DNA from: Bacillota bacterium
GTDB lineage: Bacteria > Sysuimicrobiota > Sysuimicrobiia > Sysuimicrobiales > Segetimicrobiaceae
Direction of reading: 5' to 3'
NCBI GenBank assembly: GCA_021324255.1
Contig: JAJPJL010000083.1
Location: 73,291-108,620, forward strand
Length of the DNA: 35,330 bases
The notes under the pieces are model-generated. The model did no database searches and was not told the DNA's origin. It saw only the letters and a program-made list of their open reading frames with translations. A program made the translations under genes and the position numbers. Position 1 is the stretch's first letter. Each line of letters begins with the position of its first letter. This document shows positions 23,692-32,290 of this stretch, piece after piece.

Positions 23692-24642
23692 TCAGCGGCT
23701 GAGCTCCTGTGCCGCCCGGCGCCGTTCCAGCAGGCGGCCGACCCCGAACCGCTCCAAGTACGCCTCGAAGGTCTCCGGCCCGTACACGTAGTCGTCCAGG
23801 TGGCGCCGCGCGGCGTCCGCGCCGCCTGAGGCCACGCCGCGGGCATACGCGTCGATGTGCGCGAGATCCGCTTCGTACAGGCCGTAGCACTCGTGCGGGT
23901 ACGCTCCGTACGGCGCCTCCACCACCGCGTCCACCGCGAAGAACGGGATGATGGTCCGGTCCGCGTGCCGGCGCAGGTCCTCCGGGTCCACGATCTCCTC
24001 CGCGCTCACGATCACGGCCGCCGCCGCCACCGCGAGGTCGGCGTCCATGTGCGGATACCCGTCGATCTGCGCGTTGCCGAACGGGTCCGCCCGGTGCACG
24101 TGCAGCAGGGCCACGTCGGGAAAGAGCGCGGGGACCAGGCACAGCCGCTCGCCGGTAAACGGGCACGTCATCGTGCGGGCGCCGGCGCGCGCCAGCAGGT
24201 CGGAGCCGAGCATGGACAGCGTCGGCAGAAACGGGACGCCCATCGCCGCCGCGCGATACCGCAGGCCGAGGGCGAGGTGACTCCACTCGTCGAAGCGGAC
24301 CCGGCCCGACTCCACGAACTCCCGCACGATGCGCGACAGCCCCCACGGAAGCCCGATCCCCGCCCAGCTCGTCACGATGCCCCGGGCCGCGCCGGCCACC
24401 ATGAACAGTTCGCCTTCGTAGCACAGCAGGTTGCGCGAGAGCGTGAGGTCGCGGCGCCGCTGCCGCAGCAGTTCCCGGAGCGTCACCCACGGCGTGCGCG
24501 AATACAGGCACCCGCCGATCGCGATGTGGTCGCCGTCCCGGACGAGCTCGGCGGCCCGCTCGACCGGCATCCGCTTGTCGCGCCGCGATCGATCCTTGGC
24601 CTCGAGGCGCCGGCGCGCCTCGACGAACGACGCGTCGCTCAT
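23692..24642 (-). CDS. CoA-transferase, alpha subunit (glutaconate CoA-transferase A-like)
   Basis: 316 residues from ATG 24640-24642, overlapping the monooxygenase stop as ATGA. The CoA-transferase fold starts at MPVERAAELVRDGDHIAIGGCLYSRTPWVTLRELLRQ; FDEWSHLALGLRYRAAAMGVPFLPTLSMLGSDL and VALLHVHRADPFGNAQIDGYPHMDADLA are typical of the GctA group. An N-terminal charged segment of about 25 residues precedes the core. It acts with the beta subunit encoded immediately downstream, and the pair probably activates a carboxylic acid produced by the oxidative steps encoded upstream. Confidence 0.9.
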   Translation of the reverse strand: MSDASFVEARRRLEAKDRSRRDKRMPVERAAELVRDGDHIAIGGCLYSRTPWVTLRELLRQRRRDLTLSRNLLCYEGELFMVAGAARGIVTSWAGIGLPWGLSRIVREFVESGRVRFDEWSHLALGLRYRAAAMGVPFLPTLSMLGSDLLARAGARTMTCPFTGERLCLVPALFPDVALLHVHRADPFGNAQIDGYPHMDADLAVAAAAVIVSAEEIVDPEDLRRHADRTIIPFFAVDAVVEAPYGAYPHECYGLYEADLAHIDAYARGVASGGADAARRHLDDYVYGPETFEAYLERFGVGRLLERRRAAQELSR

Positions 24643-25613
24643 CGTCGCGGGCCTCCGGCGCCGAGGCCCAGGCGCGGCAGCACGTCCCGGGCGACCGCCT
24701 CCAGCTGGTCGATCCGGTACTCGTGCGGGACGAGGACCACGTGCTCCACGCCCGCTTCGATCTGCGCCGCGAGCTGCTCGGCGCACTGGGCGGCCGTGCC
24801 CCGAATCGCGCTGTCCATCGTCGACTCGCTCCACGGCGCCATGTCGAAGTACCGTCCGAGAAACTCGCGCACCCGCCGGTCCGCGTCCTCGTACGACGCG
24901 GCGACGCAGATCGGGAGCTGGCTCACATTGTGGAGCGTCGCCGGATCCCGGCCGGCCTCAGCCGCGAGCGCGCGGAGGCGCGCCCAGGTCCGGCCGAAGC
25001 TCTCCGCGGTGTAGAAGTACGTGAGCCACCCGTCGGCGTGGCGCACGAGGCGCCGCAGGACCGCGTCGACGTAGCCCCCGAGCAGGATGGGCGGGCGCGG
25101 CCGCTGCGCGGGCTTGGGCAGCATCACCGCGTGCGTCAGCACGTGGCCGTCCCAGCGGCCACTCACGTCGTCCTCGGTCCACAGCCGCGTGATGATCTCC
25201 AGGTCGCGCGCGACGCGCTTTCCGCGTTCCTTGAACGGGACCGCGCAGGCCTCGAACTCACGCTCGTACCACCCGCCGGCGACGCCGAGAATGAGGCGGC
25301 CCTTGGAGATCTGGTCCACGCTGGCGAGCACCTTGGCCAGCACCACCGGGTTGCGGAGCGGGAGGACGAGCACGCCGGTGCCGAGCCGGAGGCGCTCGGT
25401 CCGCATCGCGACCGCGGTCAGCGTCGACAACGCCTCGAGAAACGGAAACGGCCGCCGCGCGCCGAGCAAGATGTGGTCCCACGCCCACGCGGACGCGTAC
25501 CCGAGCGCCTCCGCCCGCGACGCGTACGCCAGGATCTCGTCGATCAGGGGCTCCTCCGGGGCCTGGGCGAAGTTTTTGAGCGCCACCCCGATCTCGACGC
25601 GGGACACGGCCAT
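24639..25613 (-). CDS. LLM class flavin- or F420-dependent oxidoreductase
   Basis: 324 residues from ATG 25611-25613, one base after the large-subunit stop, with GGGGAGG upstream. Luciferase-like TIM barrel: EIGVALKNFAQAPEEPLIDEILAYASRAEALGYASAWAWDHILLG, RLRLGTGVLVLPLRNPVVLAKVLASVDQISKGRLILGVAGGWYEREFEA (this wording is typical of the F420-linked group), and PRPPILLGGYVDAVLRRLVRHADGWL. Either F420 or FMN could be the cofactor; no F420 biosynthesis gene is in the window. Likely role: oxygenation or hydride transfer on an intermediate between the hydroxylase upstream and the CoA-transferase downstream. Confidence 0.9.
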   Translation of the reverse strand: MAVSRVEIGVALKNFAQAPEEPLIDEILAYASRAEALGYASAWAWDHILLGARRPFPFLEALSTLTAVAMRTERLRLGTGVLVLPLRNPVVLAKVLASVDQISKGRLILGVAGGWYEREFEACAVPFKERGKRVARDLEIITRLWTEDDVSGRWDGHVLTHAVMLPKPAQRPRPPILLGGYVDAVLRRLVRHADGWLTYFYTAESFGRTWARLRALAAEAGRDPATLHNVSQLPICVAASYEDADRRVREFLGRYFDMAPWSESTMDSAIRGTAAQCAEQLAAQIEAGVEHVVLVPHEYRIDQLEAVARDVLPRLGLGAGGPRR

Positions 25614-25614
25614 G

Positions 25615-27942
25615 CTACCTCCCCTCGTTTGTCCCCGCGCGCTCCGCCAGGGCGCGAAACACGCGCTCCGGGGTGATGGGCAGTTCGAGCGGCCGCGCGC
25701 CGGTGGCGTCGGCGATCGCGCTGGCGATGGCCGCGAGCGGCGGCCCCGTCGGGGGCTCGCCGATGCCGCGCGCACCGAACGGCCCGCGGCCCTCTCCCGA
25801 CTCGACGGCGATGGCCTGGCTGTCGGGAAGGTCCGGGGCCACCGGCATGAGGTAGTTTGCGAACAGCGTCGTGAGGTTGACGCCGGCCTCGAGGGCGATC
25901 TCCTCGCCGAGCGCCTGGCCGATGCCCATCGCGGCGCCCCCCTGGATCTGTCCGGCGACGCTCTGCGGGTTGATCGCCCGGCCCACGTCGTGGCACGCGA
26001 CGTACTTGAGCAGCCGCGTCGCCCCGGTCTCGACGTCCACCTCGACTTCCGCGGCGTGGCATCCATACGTGTAGTCGGGGAACGTCCGCCCCTGCCCGGT
26101 TTCGAGGTCCGGGGGCGCGGACCGCTCACCCTGGAACGTGGACAGGCGCGACACGGGCACGCCGCGCCGGGCGCACTCCGCGACGACGCGGGCCAGCGGC
26201 ACGCACCGGTCGGGGGCTCCCGCGACGCCGGCGTGGTCGTCCGCGAACTCCAGGTCCGCCTCGGCGGCTTCCAGGAGCGACGCCGCCACGGGGGCGATCC
26301 CGGCCCGCAGCTCGCGCGCACAACACAGCGCCGCGTTCCCGGACATGTAGAGCTGGCGCGTCGCGAACGTGCCGCCCGTGAGCGGGGTGAGGGCGCTGTC
26401 CCCCACGTGCACGCGGATGCGCTCGACCGACACGCCCAGCACCTCGGCCGCGATCTGCGCGAGCGAGGCGGCCTGTCCGCCGCCGAGGTCGGGCACGCCG
26501 GCGCGGATGACGAGGGAGCCGTCGGCCTCGAACCCGAGCCACGCGCTCGCGCGGTCCTGAAACCACACCGTCCGCCCGTACGGCTGCATGTTGCACGCGA
26601 TGCCCCGGCCCACGCGCGCCCCGGGGCCGGAGGGCCGGCTCGGTTCGCCGAGCGCGTCCTGGGCCCGGCGGAGGAGCTCGGGGAGCGCCACGTACGTGCT
26701 CGCCGCCTCCCCGGTGGGGAGGCGGTCGCCTTTGCGCAGGAAGTTGCGCTCGCGGATGGCCGCAGGCGACATCCCGAGCGCGGCGGCGAGGAGATCCATC
26801 TGCGCCTCGTAGGCGAACGTGACCTGCATCGCCCCGAAGCCGCGCATCGCGCTCGCGGGGACGTTGTTGGTGAACACCGCCCGGGCGTCGATCCGCACAT
26901 GGGGAACGCAGTACGGGCCCGCCCCCGTGACGAGCGCGGCAAACAGCACGCGCGGGCTGAGCAGCGGGTACGGTCCGGCATCGGCGAGCAGGCTGATCTC
27001 CTGCGCCACCAGGCTCCCGTCCCGCGCCGCCCCGGTCTTGTAGCGCATCACAAACGCGTGCCGCTTCGGGCGCGCCAGCAGCGACTCGGCCCGGTCCCAC
27101 ACCATGCGCACCGGGCGTCCCGTGGCCCACGCCAGCGCCGCCACGTACGGTTCGGCGGTCATGTCCTCCTTGCCGCCGAAGCCGCCGCCGAGAAACGGCG
27201 CGATGACGCGCACGCGATTGTGCGGCAGGCCCAGGATCTCGGCGAGCGCGCGAAAGTGCTCGACGACCTGGGACGAGGCTCTGACCGTGACGACGCCGTC
27301 GGCCTCCACCCACGCGACGCCCGCCTCGGGCTCGAGGTAGGCGTGGTCCACGCGCTGCGTGCGGTAGGTGCGCTCCACGACGGCCGCGGCGCCGCGGAAA
27401 CCCGTCTCCACGTCGCCCCGGCGGAGCTTCCAGTGTACGAACACGTTGTCCCGGCCGTCGTGGACCCGCTCGGCGCCGCGCCGCGCCGCGGCCTCCGCGT
27501 CATGGACCCCCGGCAGCGGCTCATACTCCACCTCGATCGCAGCGAGCGCCGCGCGGGCGGCCGCGTCCGTCGCCGCCGCGACGATCGCCACCGGCTCGCC
27601 CTGATAGCGCACGACGCCGTCGGCGAGGACGGGCGTCGTGAACCGGAGCAGCCCGGCCCCGGTGGGATCCTCCTCGACGCCGTTGCGCGGGAGGTCGCCC
27701 GCCGTGAGCACGGCCGCGACGCCCGGAAGCGCCCGCGCCCGCGCGACGTCGAGACGCCGGATCCGCGCGCACGGGTAGATCGACCGCAGCACCCGGCCCA
27801 CGAGCATCCCCGGCAGCTGCCAGTCCGCCGCGTACTGGGTCGTCCCGCGGACCTTGTCGGCGACGTCGAAGCGCGGTAGCGCCTTGCCGATGACCCGATA
27901 GGCTGCGGGGGAAACGCCGCCGCTTGCGGGCTCAGGGATCAC
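25615..27942 (-). CDS. xanthine dehydrogenase-family molybdopterin-binding large subunit (module 2)
   Basis: 775 residues from GTG 27940-27942, which overlaps the small-subunit stop by 11 bases and has GAGAGGA upstream. Same domain order and motifs as the large subunit at 5204-7513: VIGKALPRFDVADKVRGTTQYAADW, FLGGGFGGKEDMTAE, SAMRGFGAMQ, LGGGQAASLAQIAAEVLG, TRQLYMSGNA, and ARGIGEPPTGPP with the catalytic Glu. It too lacks the AYRCSFR loop of CO dehydrogenase. The two proteins are clearly paralogues and differ most in the segment after VLTA (NGVEEDPTGAGLLRF here) and in surface stretches. Substrate unknown. The stop is TAG. Confidence 0.92.
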   Translation of the reverse strand: MIPEPASGGVSPAAYRVIGKALPRFDVADKVRGTTQYAADWQLPGMLVGRVLRSIYPCARIRRLDVARARALPGVAAVLTAGDLPRNGVEEDPTGAGLLRFTTPVLADGVVRYQGEPVAIVAAATDAAARAALAAIEVEYEPLPGVHDAEAAARRGAERVHDGRDNVFVHWKLRRGDVETGFRGAAAVVERTYRTQRVDHAYLEPEAGVAWVEADGVVTVRASSQVVEHFRALAEILGLPHNRVRVIAPFLGGGFGGKEDMTAEPYVAALAWATGRPVRMVWDRAESLLARPKRHAFVMRYKTGAARDGSLVAQEISLLADAGPYPLLSPRVLFAALVTGAGPYCVPHVRIDARAVFTNNVPASAMRGFGAMQVTFAYEAQMDLLAAALGMSPAAIRERNFLRKGDRLPTGEAASTYVALPELLRRAQDALGEPSRPSGPGARVGRGIACNMQPYGRTVWFQDRASAWLGFEADGSLVIRAGVPDLGGGQAASLAQIAAEVLGVSVERIRVHVGDSALTPLTGGTFATRQLYMSGNAALCCARELRAGIAPVAASLLEAAEADLEFADDHAGVAGAPDRCVPLARVVAECARRGVPVSRLSTFQGERSAPPDLETGQGRTFPDYTYGCHAAEVEVDVETGATRLLKYVACHDVGRAINPQSVAGQIQGGAAMGIGQALGEEIALEAGVNLTTLFANYLMPVAPDLPDSQAIAVESGEGRGPFGARGIGEPPTGPPLAAIASAIADATGARPLELPITPERVFRALAERAGTNEGR

Positions 27943-28486
27943 GGAGGACGTCCTCTCGTCCCGGCCGGGCGCGCACGCAGGCCTCGACCGCGTCCACGAT
28001 CCTGGCGTACCCCGTACACCGGCACAGGTTGCCGCCGAGCGCCGCGCGGATCTCGGCGCGTGTCGGATGGGGATGTTTCTCCAGGAAGGCGTAGGCGGTG
28101 AGCAGCATCCCCGGCGTGCAGAAGCCGCACTGCGCTGCCTCGTGGGCCACAAACGCGCGCTGGAGCGGATGCATGCCGTCCGCCGCCGCGCCCGTGGCGC
28201 CCGCCGGCGAGGCGAGCCCGCGGACCGTCGTGACCGTGCGTCCCTGCGCGTGCACGCCGAGCGTCAGGCAGGCGTTGATGGGGGCTCCATCCAGCAGCAC
28301 CGTGCATGTGCCGCACACGCCCTCGCCGCAGCCGTACTTCACCTCCGTCGCGCCGAGGGTGTCTCGAAGCACCGCGAGCAGCGTTTCCTGCGGGGCGGCC
28401 CACACGTCCACCGGCCGGCCGTTGAGGACGAAGCGGAGCGCCGCCCGCTCGGGGTATTCGCGGGATGCCGCCGGTGATACGCTCAC
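27932..28486 (-). CDS. 2Fe-2S small subunit of molybdenum hydroxylase (module 2)
   Basis: 184 residues from GTG 28484-28486, overlapping the FAD-subunit stop as GTGA. All eight cluster ligands are present: Cys53, 58, 61 and 73 (YGCGEGVCGTCTVLLDG) and Cys120, 123, 155 and 157 (QCGFCTPGML, NLCRCTGY). It is longer than its module 1 counterpart by an N-terminal lead of about 15 residues, an Ala/Gly insert before HPLQRAFVAHEAAQ, and a charged C-terminal tail. Electron transfer from molybdopterin to FAD. Confidence 0.94.
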   Translation of the reverse strand: MSVSPAASREYPERAALRFVLNGRPVDVWAAPQETLLAVLRDTLGATEVKYGCGEGVCGTCTVLLDGAPINACLTLGVHAQGRTVTTVRGLASPAGATGAAADGMHPLQRAFVAHEAAQCGFCTPGMLLTAYAFLEKHPHPTRAEIRAALGGNLCRCTGYARIVDAVEACVRARPGREDVLRDP

Positions 28487-29388
28487 GAGCGCACGGCACC
28501 CGGCCCGGCGTCCGGCGACGCGCCGCCGGCCCGCGCGGCGGCCGCCCGGAGCGCCCGCCGGGCCATGACGCGCGCCATCGCGCGGCGGTACTCCGCGGAT
28601 GCGTGCACGTCCGATTCCGGCGCCACCTCGTCGCGGACGGCATCCGCGGCCTCGTCGAGCGCGCGATCGCCCGGTGGTTGCCCGACCAGGAGGCGCTCCG
28701 CGGCCCGCATGCGCAGCGCGGACGGCCCGACGCCGCCCATGGCCACGGCGGCGTGCGTGCAGCGGCCGGCGCCGTCGAGCCCAAGCACCGCGCACGCGGA
28801 GACCATGGCAAAATCGCCGGACCGGCGGACGAGCTCCGCCAGCCCGTGCCCCATCCGCGCGCCGTGCGCCGGCAGCCGGAGGGCCGTCACGACCTCGGCC
28901 GGCCCGAGCGCGGTCTCCAGGTAGCCGCGGAAAAACTCGTGGGCCGGGATGTCGCGGGCGCCGTCCGGGCCGCGGACCTCGATCGTGGCCCCGAGCGCCG
29001 TCGCGACGAGCGGCACCTCCGCCGCCGGGTCGGCGTGGGCCAGGCTGCCGCCGACCGTGCCCCGGTGCCGCACCCGGATGTTGCCGATGAGCGGCGCCGC
29101 GTCCGCGAGCGCCGGGCACCGAGCGCGAAGCCGCGGATCGGTCTCCACGGCGCAATGCCGCACGAGCGCGCCCACGCGGACGTCATCGCCGCCGGCCTCG
29201 ATCCGGTCGAGGCCGGGAATCCCGTTCACATCGATGAGCACGCCGGGACGGGCCAACCCGAGCATCATGAGGGGCAGCAGGCTCTGGCCGCCGGCGAGCA
29301 GCTTGGCCTCGTCCCCGTGCTCGCGCAGCAGCGCGATCGCCTCATCCAGGGTCTGCGGCGCGAAGTACCGGAACGGAGGCAGGTACAC
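28483..29388 (-). CDS. FAD-binding medium subunit of molybdenum hydroxylase (module 2)
   Basis: 301 residues from GTG 29386-29388, 18 bases after the pxpA stop. FAD loops KLLAGGQSLLPLMMLGLARPG (about 29-49) and RGTVGGSLAHADPAAEVPLV; C-terminal domain with LVRRSGDFAMVSACAVLGLD and DVHASAEYRRAMARVMARRALR. Same architecture as the protein at 7976-8851. The absence of a real gap upstream places this module in one transcript with pxpA and the cysteine synthase-like gene. Confidence 0.93.
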   Translation of the reverse strand: MYLPPFRYFAPQTLDEAIALLREHGDEAKLLAGGQSLLPLMMLGLARPGVLIDVNGIPGLDRIEAGGDDVRVGALVRHCAVETDPRLRARCPALADAAPLIGNIRVRHRGTVGGSLAHADPAAEVPLVATALGATIEVRGPDGARDIPAHEFFRGYLETALGPAEVVTALRLPAHGARMGHGLAELVRRSGDFAMVSACAVLGLDGAGRCTHAAVAMGGVGPSALRMRAAERLLVGQPPGDRALDEAADAVRDEVAPESDVHASAEYRRAMARVMARRALRAAAARAGGASPDAGPGAVRS

Positions 29389-29406
29389 GCGCGGGCCGTC
29401 CCGGGT

Positions 29407-30195
29407 TCAACGCGCCCGGGCGAATGTTCCGAGCGGCGCGACCGCGATGCCGGCCGCCTCGAGCATGCGGCGGAGCCGCTGCACCGCGACGTGGGACGGT
29501 CCGTGATCGCCGTGGAGGCAGATCGTGTCGACCTGCACCTCCACGGTCGCCCCGTCATCCGTCTCGAACCGGCCGTCGCGCGACGCGGCGACGGCGCGGC
29601 GGCACATCGCCTCCGGATCGGTCAGCATGGCGCCGGCCCGCCGCCGGCTCACGAGCGTCCCGTCGGCGTTGTAGCCGCGGTCCAGGAAGAACTCCCGGGC
29701 GACGGCCATCCCCGCGGCCGTCGCGTGCGCGCAGAGGCGGGAGTGCGGCGTGGCGACGATCGCGAGTTCGGGATCGGCGCGCTTGATCGCCGCCACGATG
29801 GCCTGGGCCGTGCCGTCGTCGACCTCGGCCACGTTGTACAGCGCGCCGTGCGGCTTGACGTGTTGCAGCCGCCCGCCAAACGCCTCCACCATGCCCTTGA
29901 CCGCGGCGACCTGATAGAGCACCAAGTCCTCCACATCGCGGGGTGCGAGGTCCATCCGTCGGCGGCCGAAGCCGACGAGGTCGGGGTAGCCCGGGTGCGC
30001 CCCAATCGCGACCTCGTGCTCGCGCAGCAACTCGATGGTCGTACGGATCGTCGCGGGATCGCTCGCGTGAAACCCGCACGCGATGTGCGCGGACGTCAGG
30101 TACGGGACGATGTCGCGGTCGCGGCCCATCGGCCACGGTCCCGGCGATTCGCCCATGTCGGCCGCGATGTCGACTTGCCGCCGCGCTGCTGCCAT
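29407..30195 (-). CDS. pxpA: 5-oxoprolinase subunit PxpA (LamB/YcsF family)
   Basis: 262 residues from ATG 30193-30195. Family signatures: VDIAADMGES, TSAHIACGFHASDPATIRTTIELLREHEVAIGAHPGYPDLVGFGRRRMDL, QHVKPHGALYNV, REFFLDRGYNADGTLVSRRRAGAMLTD, and ICLHGDHGPSHVAVQRLR. Conserved Asp, His and Arg residues match the family. PxpA normally works with PxpB and PxpC to hydrolyse 5-oxoproline to glutamate with ATP. Neither partner is adjacent here, and the HyuAB pair lies 16 kb away, so it may act on another lactam or with remote partners. Close spacing to both neighbours (16 and 18 bases) indicates cotranscription. Confidence 0.93.
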   Translation of the reverse strand: MAAARRQVDIAADMGESPGPWPMGRDRDIVPYLTSAHIACGFHASDPATIRTTIELLREHEVAIGAHPGYPDLVGFGRRRMDLAPRDVEDLVLYQVAAVKGMVEAFGGRLQHVKPHGALYNVAEVDDGTAQAIVAAIKRADPELAIVATPHSRLCAHATAAGMAVAREFFLDRGYNADGTLVSRRRAGAMLTDPEAMCRRAVAASRDGRFETDDGATVEVQVDTICLHGDHGPSHVAVQRLRRMLEAAGIAVAPLGTFARAR

Positions 30196-30211
30196 CGTGC
30201 CCCCCTTTGCG

Positions 30212-31252
30212 CTAGTTGATGATCACGAGGCGCTTCGCGGCCAGCCGCGCCGCGTCCGCCGGCCTCGGGACATGCGGACGCTCCGGCACGTCCAGCGCGG
30301 GCTCGGCGCCGCCCAGTTCGGTCGAGAGGTACCGCAGGCCGTTGTCGTTGATCATCGTGACGATGGTGCGGAGGTCGGGCCGCGCGCGCGCGAGCTTGAC
30401 GCAGGCCGCGACGTTGCAGCCGGAGGAGATCCCGCAGAAGATGCCCTCCTCCCGGGCGAGGCGGCGCGCCATGGCGACGGCGTCGTCCGAGGACACCGTG
30501 ATCACCCCGTCGACCCACTGGAGGTCCAGCACGTCCGGGATGAAGCCGTCCCCGATGCCTTCGATGCGATGCGGCCCCCAGCCGCGGCCGGAGAGGATCG
30601 CGCACTCCTCGGGCTCCACGGCGAAGCCGAGCACCTCGGGCCGGCGGCCCTTGAGGTACGAGCACACGCCGGTGAGCGTCCCGCCCGTGCCCTGCGCGGC
30701 CACAAACGCGTCGAGCCGGCCCGAGGTCTGGTCCCAGATCTCCGGGCCGGTCGTCTCGGCGTGCGCCCGCGCGTTGTCGGCGTTCGAAAACTGGCCGACC
30801 TCCCAGATCCGGTCGCCGTGCTCCCGGCGTAGCTCCCGCACCTTGTCGAGCACCAGATCCACGTCGCTCTCGCCGCCCGGCGTCAGCACGAGCTCCGCCC
30901 CGTAGGCCCGGATCGTCTGCTGGCGTTCGCGGCTCATCCCCTCCGGCATGACGATGATCACGCGGTACCCCTTGGCCGCGCCCACCATGGCCGTCGCGAT
31001 GCCGGTGTTGCCGGTCGTTCCTTCGATCATGATCATGCCCGGGCGGAGTTCGCCGCGCCGTTCCGCCTCCCGGACCAGAAACGGGAGAATCCGATCCTTG
31101 ACGCTGCCGCTCGGCCCAAAATACTCCAGCTTGCCGTAGATCGCGGCGGCAACATCCGCGACGACGCGCCGGAGGCGCACGAGCGGAGTCAGGCCCGCGG
31201 TGTCGAGGATCGAGCCGGCCGGGCGGCGCCGGCGGTCCCAGTCGATATCCAT
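30212..31252 (-). CDS. cysteine synthase-like PLP-dependent enzyme
   Basis: 346 residues from ATG 31250-31252; an in-frame GTG at 31261 is an alternative. Fold type II PLP enzyme: Lys52 in GPSGSVKDR binds PLP, the substrate loop is IEGTTGNTGIA, the phosphate loop is GTGGTLTGV, and GIFCGISSGCNVAA matches the CysK/CysM Ser-binding region. The C-terminus is about 30 residues longer than CysK and carries PERPHVPRPADAARLAAKRLVIIN. It could make cysteine or related beta-substituted amino acids, or belong to the cystathionine beta-synthase-like branch without regulatory domains. It starts the pxpA-Mo hydroxylase unit. The stop is TAG. Confidence 0.88.
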   Translation of the reverse strand: MDIDWDRRRRPAGSILDTAGLTPLVRLRRVVADVAAAIYGKLEYFGPSGSVKDRILPFLVREAERRGELRPGMIMIEGTTGNTGIATAMVGAAKGYRVIIVMPEGMSRERQQTIRAYGAELVLTPGGESDVDLVLDKVRELRREHGDRIWEVGQFSNADNARAHAETTGPEIWDQTSGRLDAFVAAQGTGGTLTGVCSYLKGRRPEVLGFAVEPEECAILSGRGWGPHRIEGIGDGFIPDVLDLQWVDGVITVSSDDAVAMARRLAREEGIFCGISSGCNVAACVKLARARPDLRTIVTMINDNGLRYLSTELGGAEPALDVPERPHVPRPADAARLAAKRLVIIN

Positions 31253-31387
31253 ATCCCACACGTTCGCTCGGGGCCGCCCAGGTCCTCCGCGGGACGAGCC
31301 CTGCGTGCCGAGACCGACGGTGCCGCCTACGGCGTGAGGCGGTGCGGCCGGGCAGGTCCAGCGCGTTCGCCGGGCGGGTGAGCCGCG
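31253..31387. other. non-coding gap between dppC and the cysteine synthase-like gene
   Basis: 135 bases with no open frame I trust. A short inverted repeat CCGCCT...AGGCGG lies near 31325-31345. This is the likeliest site for an internal promoter of the 31252-22929 unit, but no convincing -35/-10 pair is visible. Confidence 0.4.
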
Positions 31388-32290
31388 TTAGTGCAGGCGG
31401 GGATCCAACGCGTCCCGGAGGCCGTCCCCGAACATGTTGAACCCCATCACGCTCAAAAAGATCGCCGCGCCGGGGATCGTCGAGACCCACCAGGCCTGTT
31501 GGAGGTACGTGCGTCCCTCGGCCACCATCGCGCCCCACTCCGGCGCCGGCGGCTGCACCCCGAGCCCGAGGAAGCTCAGGCCCACGCCCGCGAGGATGGC
31601 CGTCCCGAGGCGCAGGGTCAGCAGCACCACGACGGGGGCCAGGACGTTGGGCAGCACGTGTGCCCGGACGATGTGCATCGCGGTGCCGCCGACCGCGCAT
31701 GCCACCTCCACGTAGCTTTCCTCCTTGACCGCGAGCACGTTTCCCCGGACGAGCCGGCACACGCCCGGCACCCCCGAGATGCCGATCGCCAGCATGACGT
31801 TGTGCAACCCCGGGCCGAGGACGGCGACGATACCGATCGCGAGCAGCAGCTCGGGAAACGCCAGCCACACATCGATGATGCGCATGATCAGATCATCGAT
31901 GCGGCCCCCCGCGTACCCCGCGGCGACGCCGAGCGGCAGCCCGACGACGAACGAGACGACCACCGACACGGCGCCGACGACGAGCGAGATGCGCCCGCCG
32001 TAGGCCACACGGCTCAGGACATCCCGTCCGTACGAATCCGTTCCCAGGGGGTACGCGGCCGTGGGCGGCTCCAGGCGCGCGCCAAAGTGCGGCTCGGCCG
32101 GGTCGTAGCGGGACACGTATGGCGCGAGGAGCGAGAGCAGCAGCAGACCGGCAACGAGCACGATCCCCAGGGTCGCGCCGCGGTGCCGCGCCACGCGGCG
32201 AAGCCCGATGGCCCCGTGCGAGCGCGCGCGGGCCGGACGGGCCGCCGCGCGGGCCTCAACTGTATCGGATTCTCGGGTCGACGAGAGCAT
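31388..32290 (-). CDS. dppC: dipeptide/oligopeptide-type ABC transporter permease DppC
   Basis: 300 residues from ATG 32288-32290, overlapping dppB by 35 bases. A charged, Arg/Ala-rich lead of about 40 residues precedes the first helix LGIVLVAGLLLLSLLAPYVSRYDP, which is the usual DppC start. PLGTDSYGRDVLSRVAYGGRISL is the family signature. The coupling loop is YVEVACAVGGTAMHIVRAHVLPNVLAPVVV (EAA-type), and the end FNMFGDGLRDALDPRLH is standard. No dppD or dppF ATPase follows; the next gene is the cysteine synthase-like enzyme. Confidence 0.94.
   Translation of the reverse strand: MLSSTRESDTVEARAAARPARARSHGAIGLRRVARHRGATLGIVLVAGLLLLSLLAPYVSRYDPAEPHFGARLEPPTAAYPLGTDSYGRDVLSRVAYGGRISLVVGAVSVVVSFVVGLPLGVAAGYAGGRIDDLIMRIIDVWLAFPELLLAIGIVAVLGPGLHNVMLAIGISGVPGVCRLVRGNVLAVKEESYVEVACAVGGTAMHIVRAHVLPNVLAPVVVLLTLRLGTAILAGVGLSFLGLGVQPPAPEWGAMVAEGRTYLQQAWWVSTIPGAAIFLSVMGFNMFGDGLRDALDPRLH

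Noticed and set aside
25087-27879. 930-codon open frame on the + strand, and similar long + strand frames at 32208-34889, 5567-7552, 11549-13495 and 17243-19138
   Set aside because: They are antisense to well-recognised genes, have Arg/His/Pro/Gly-heavy composition typical of the complement of GC-rich codons, and show no domain.
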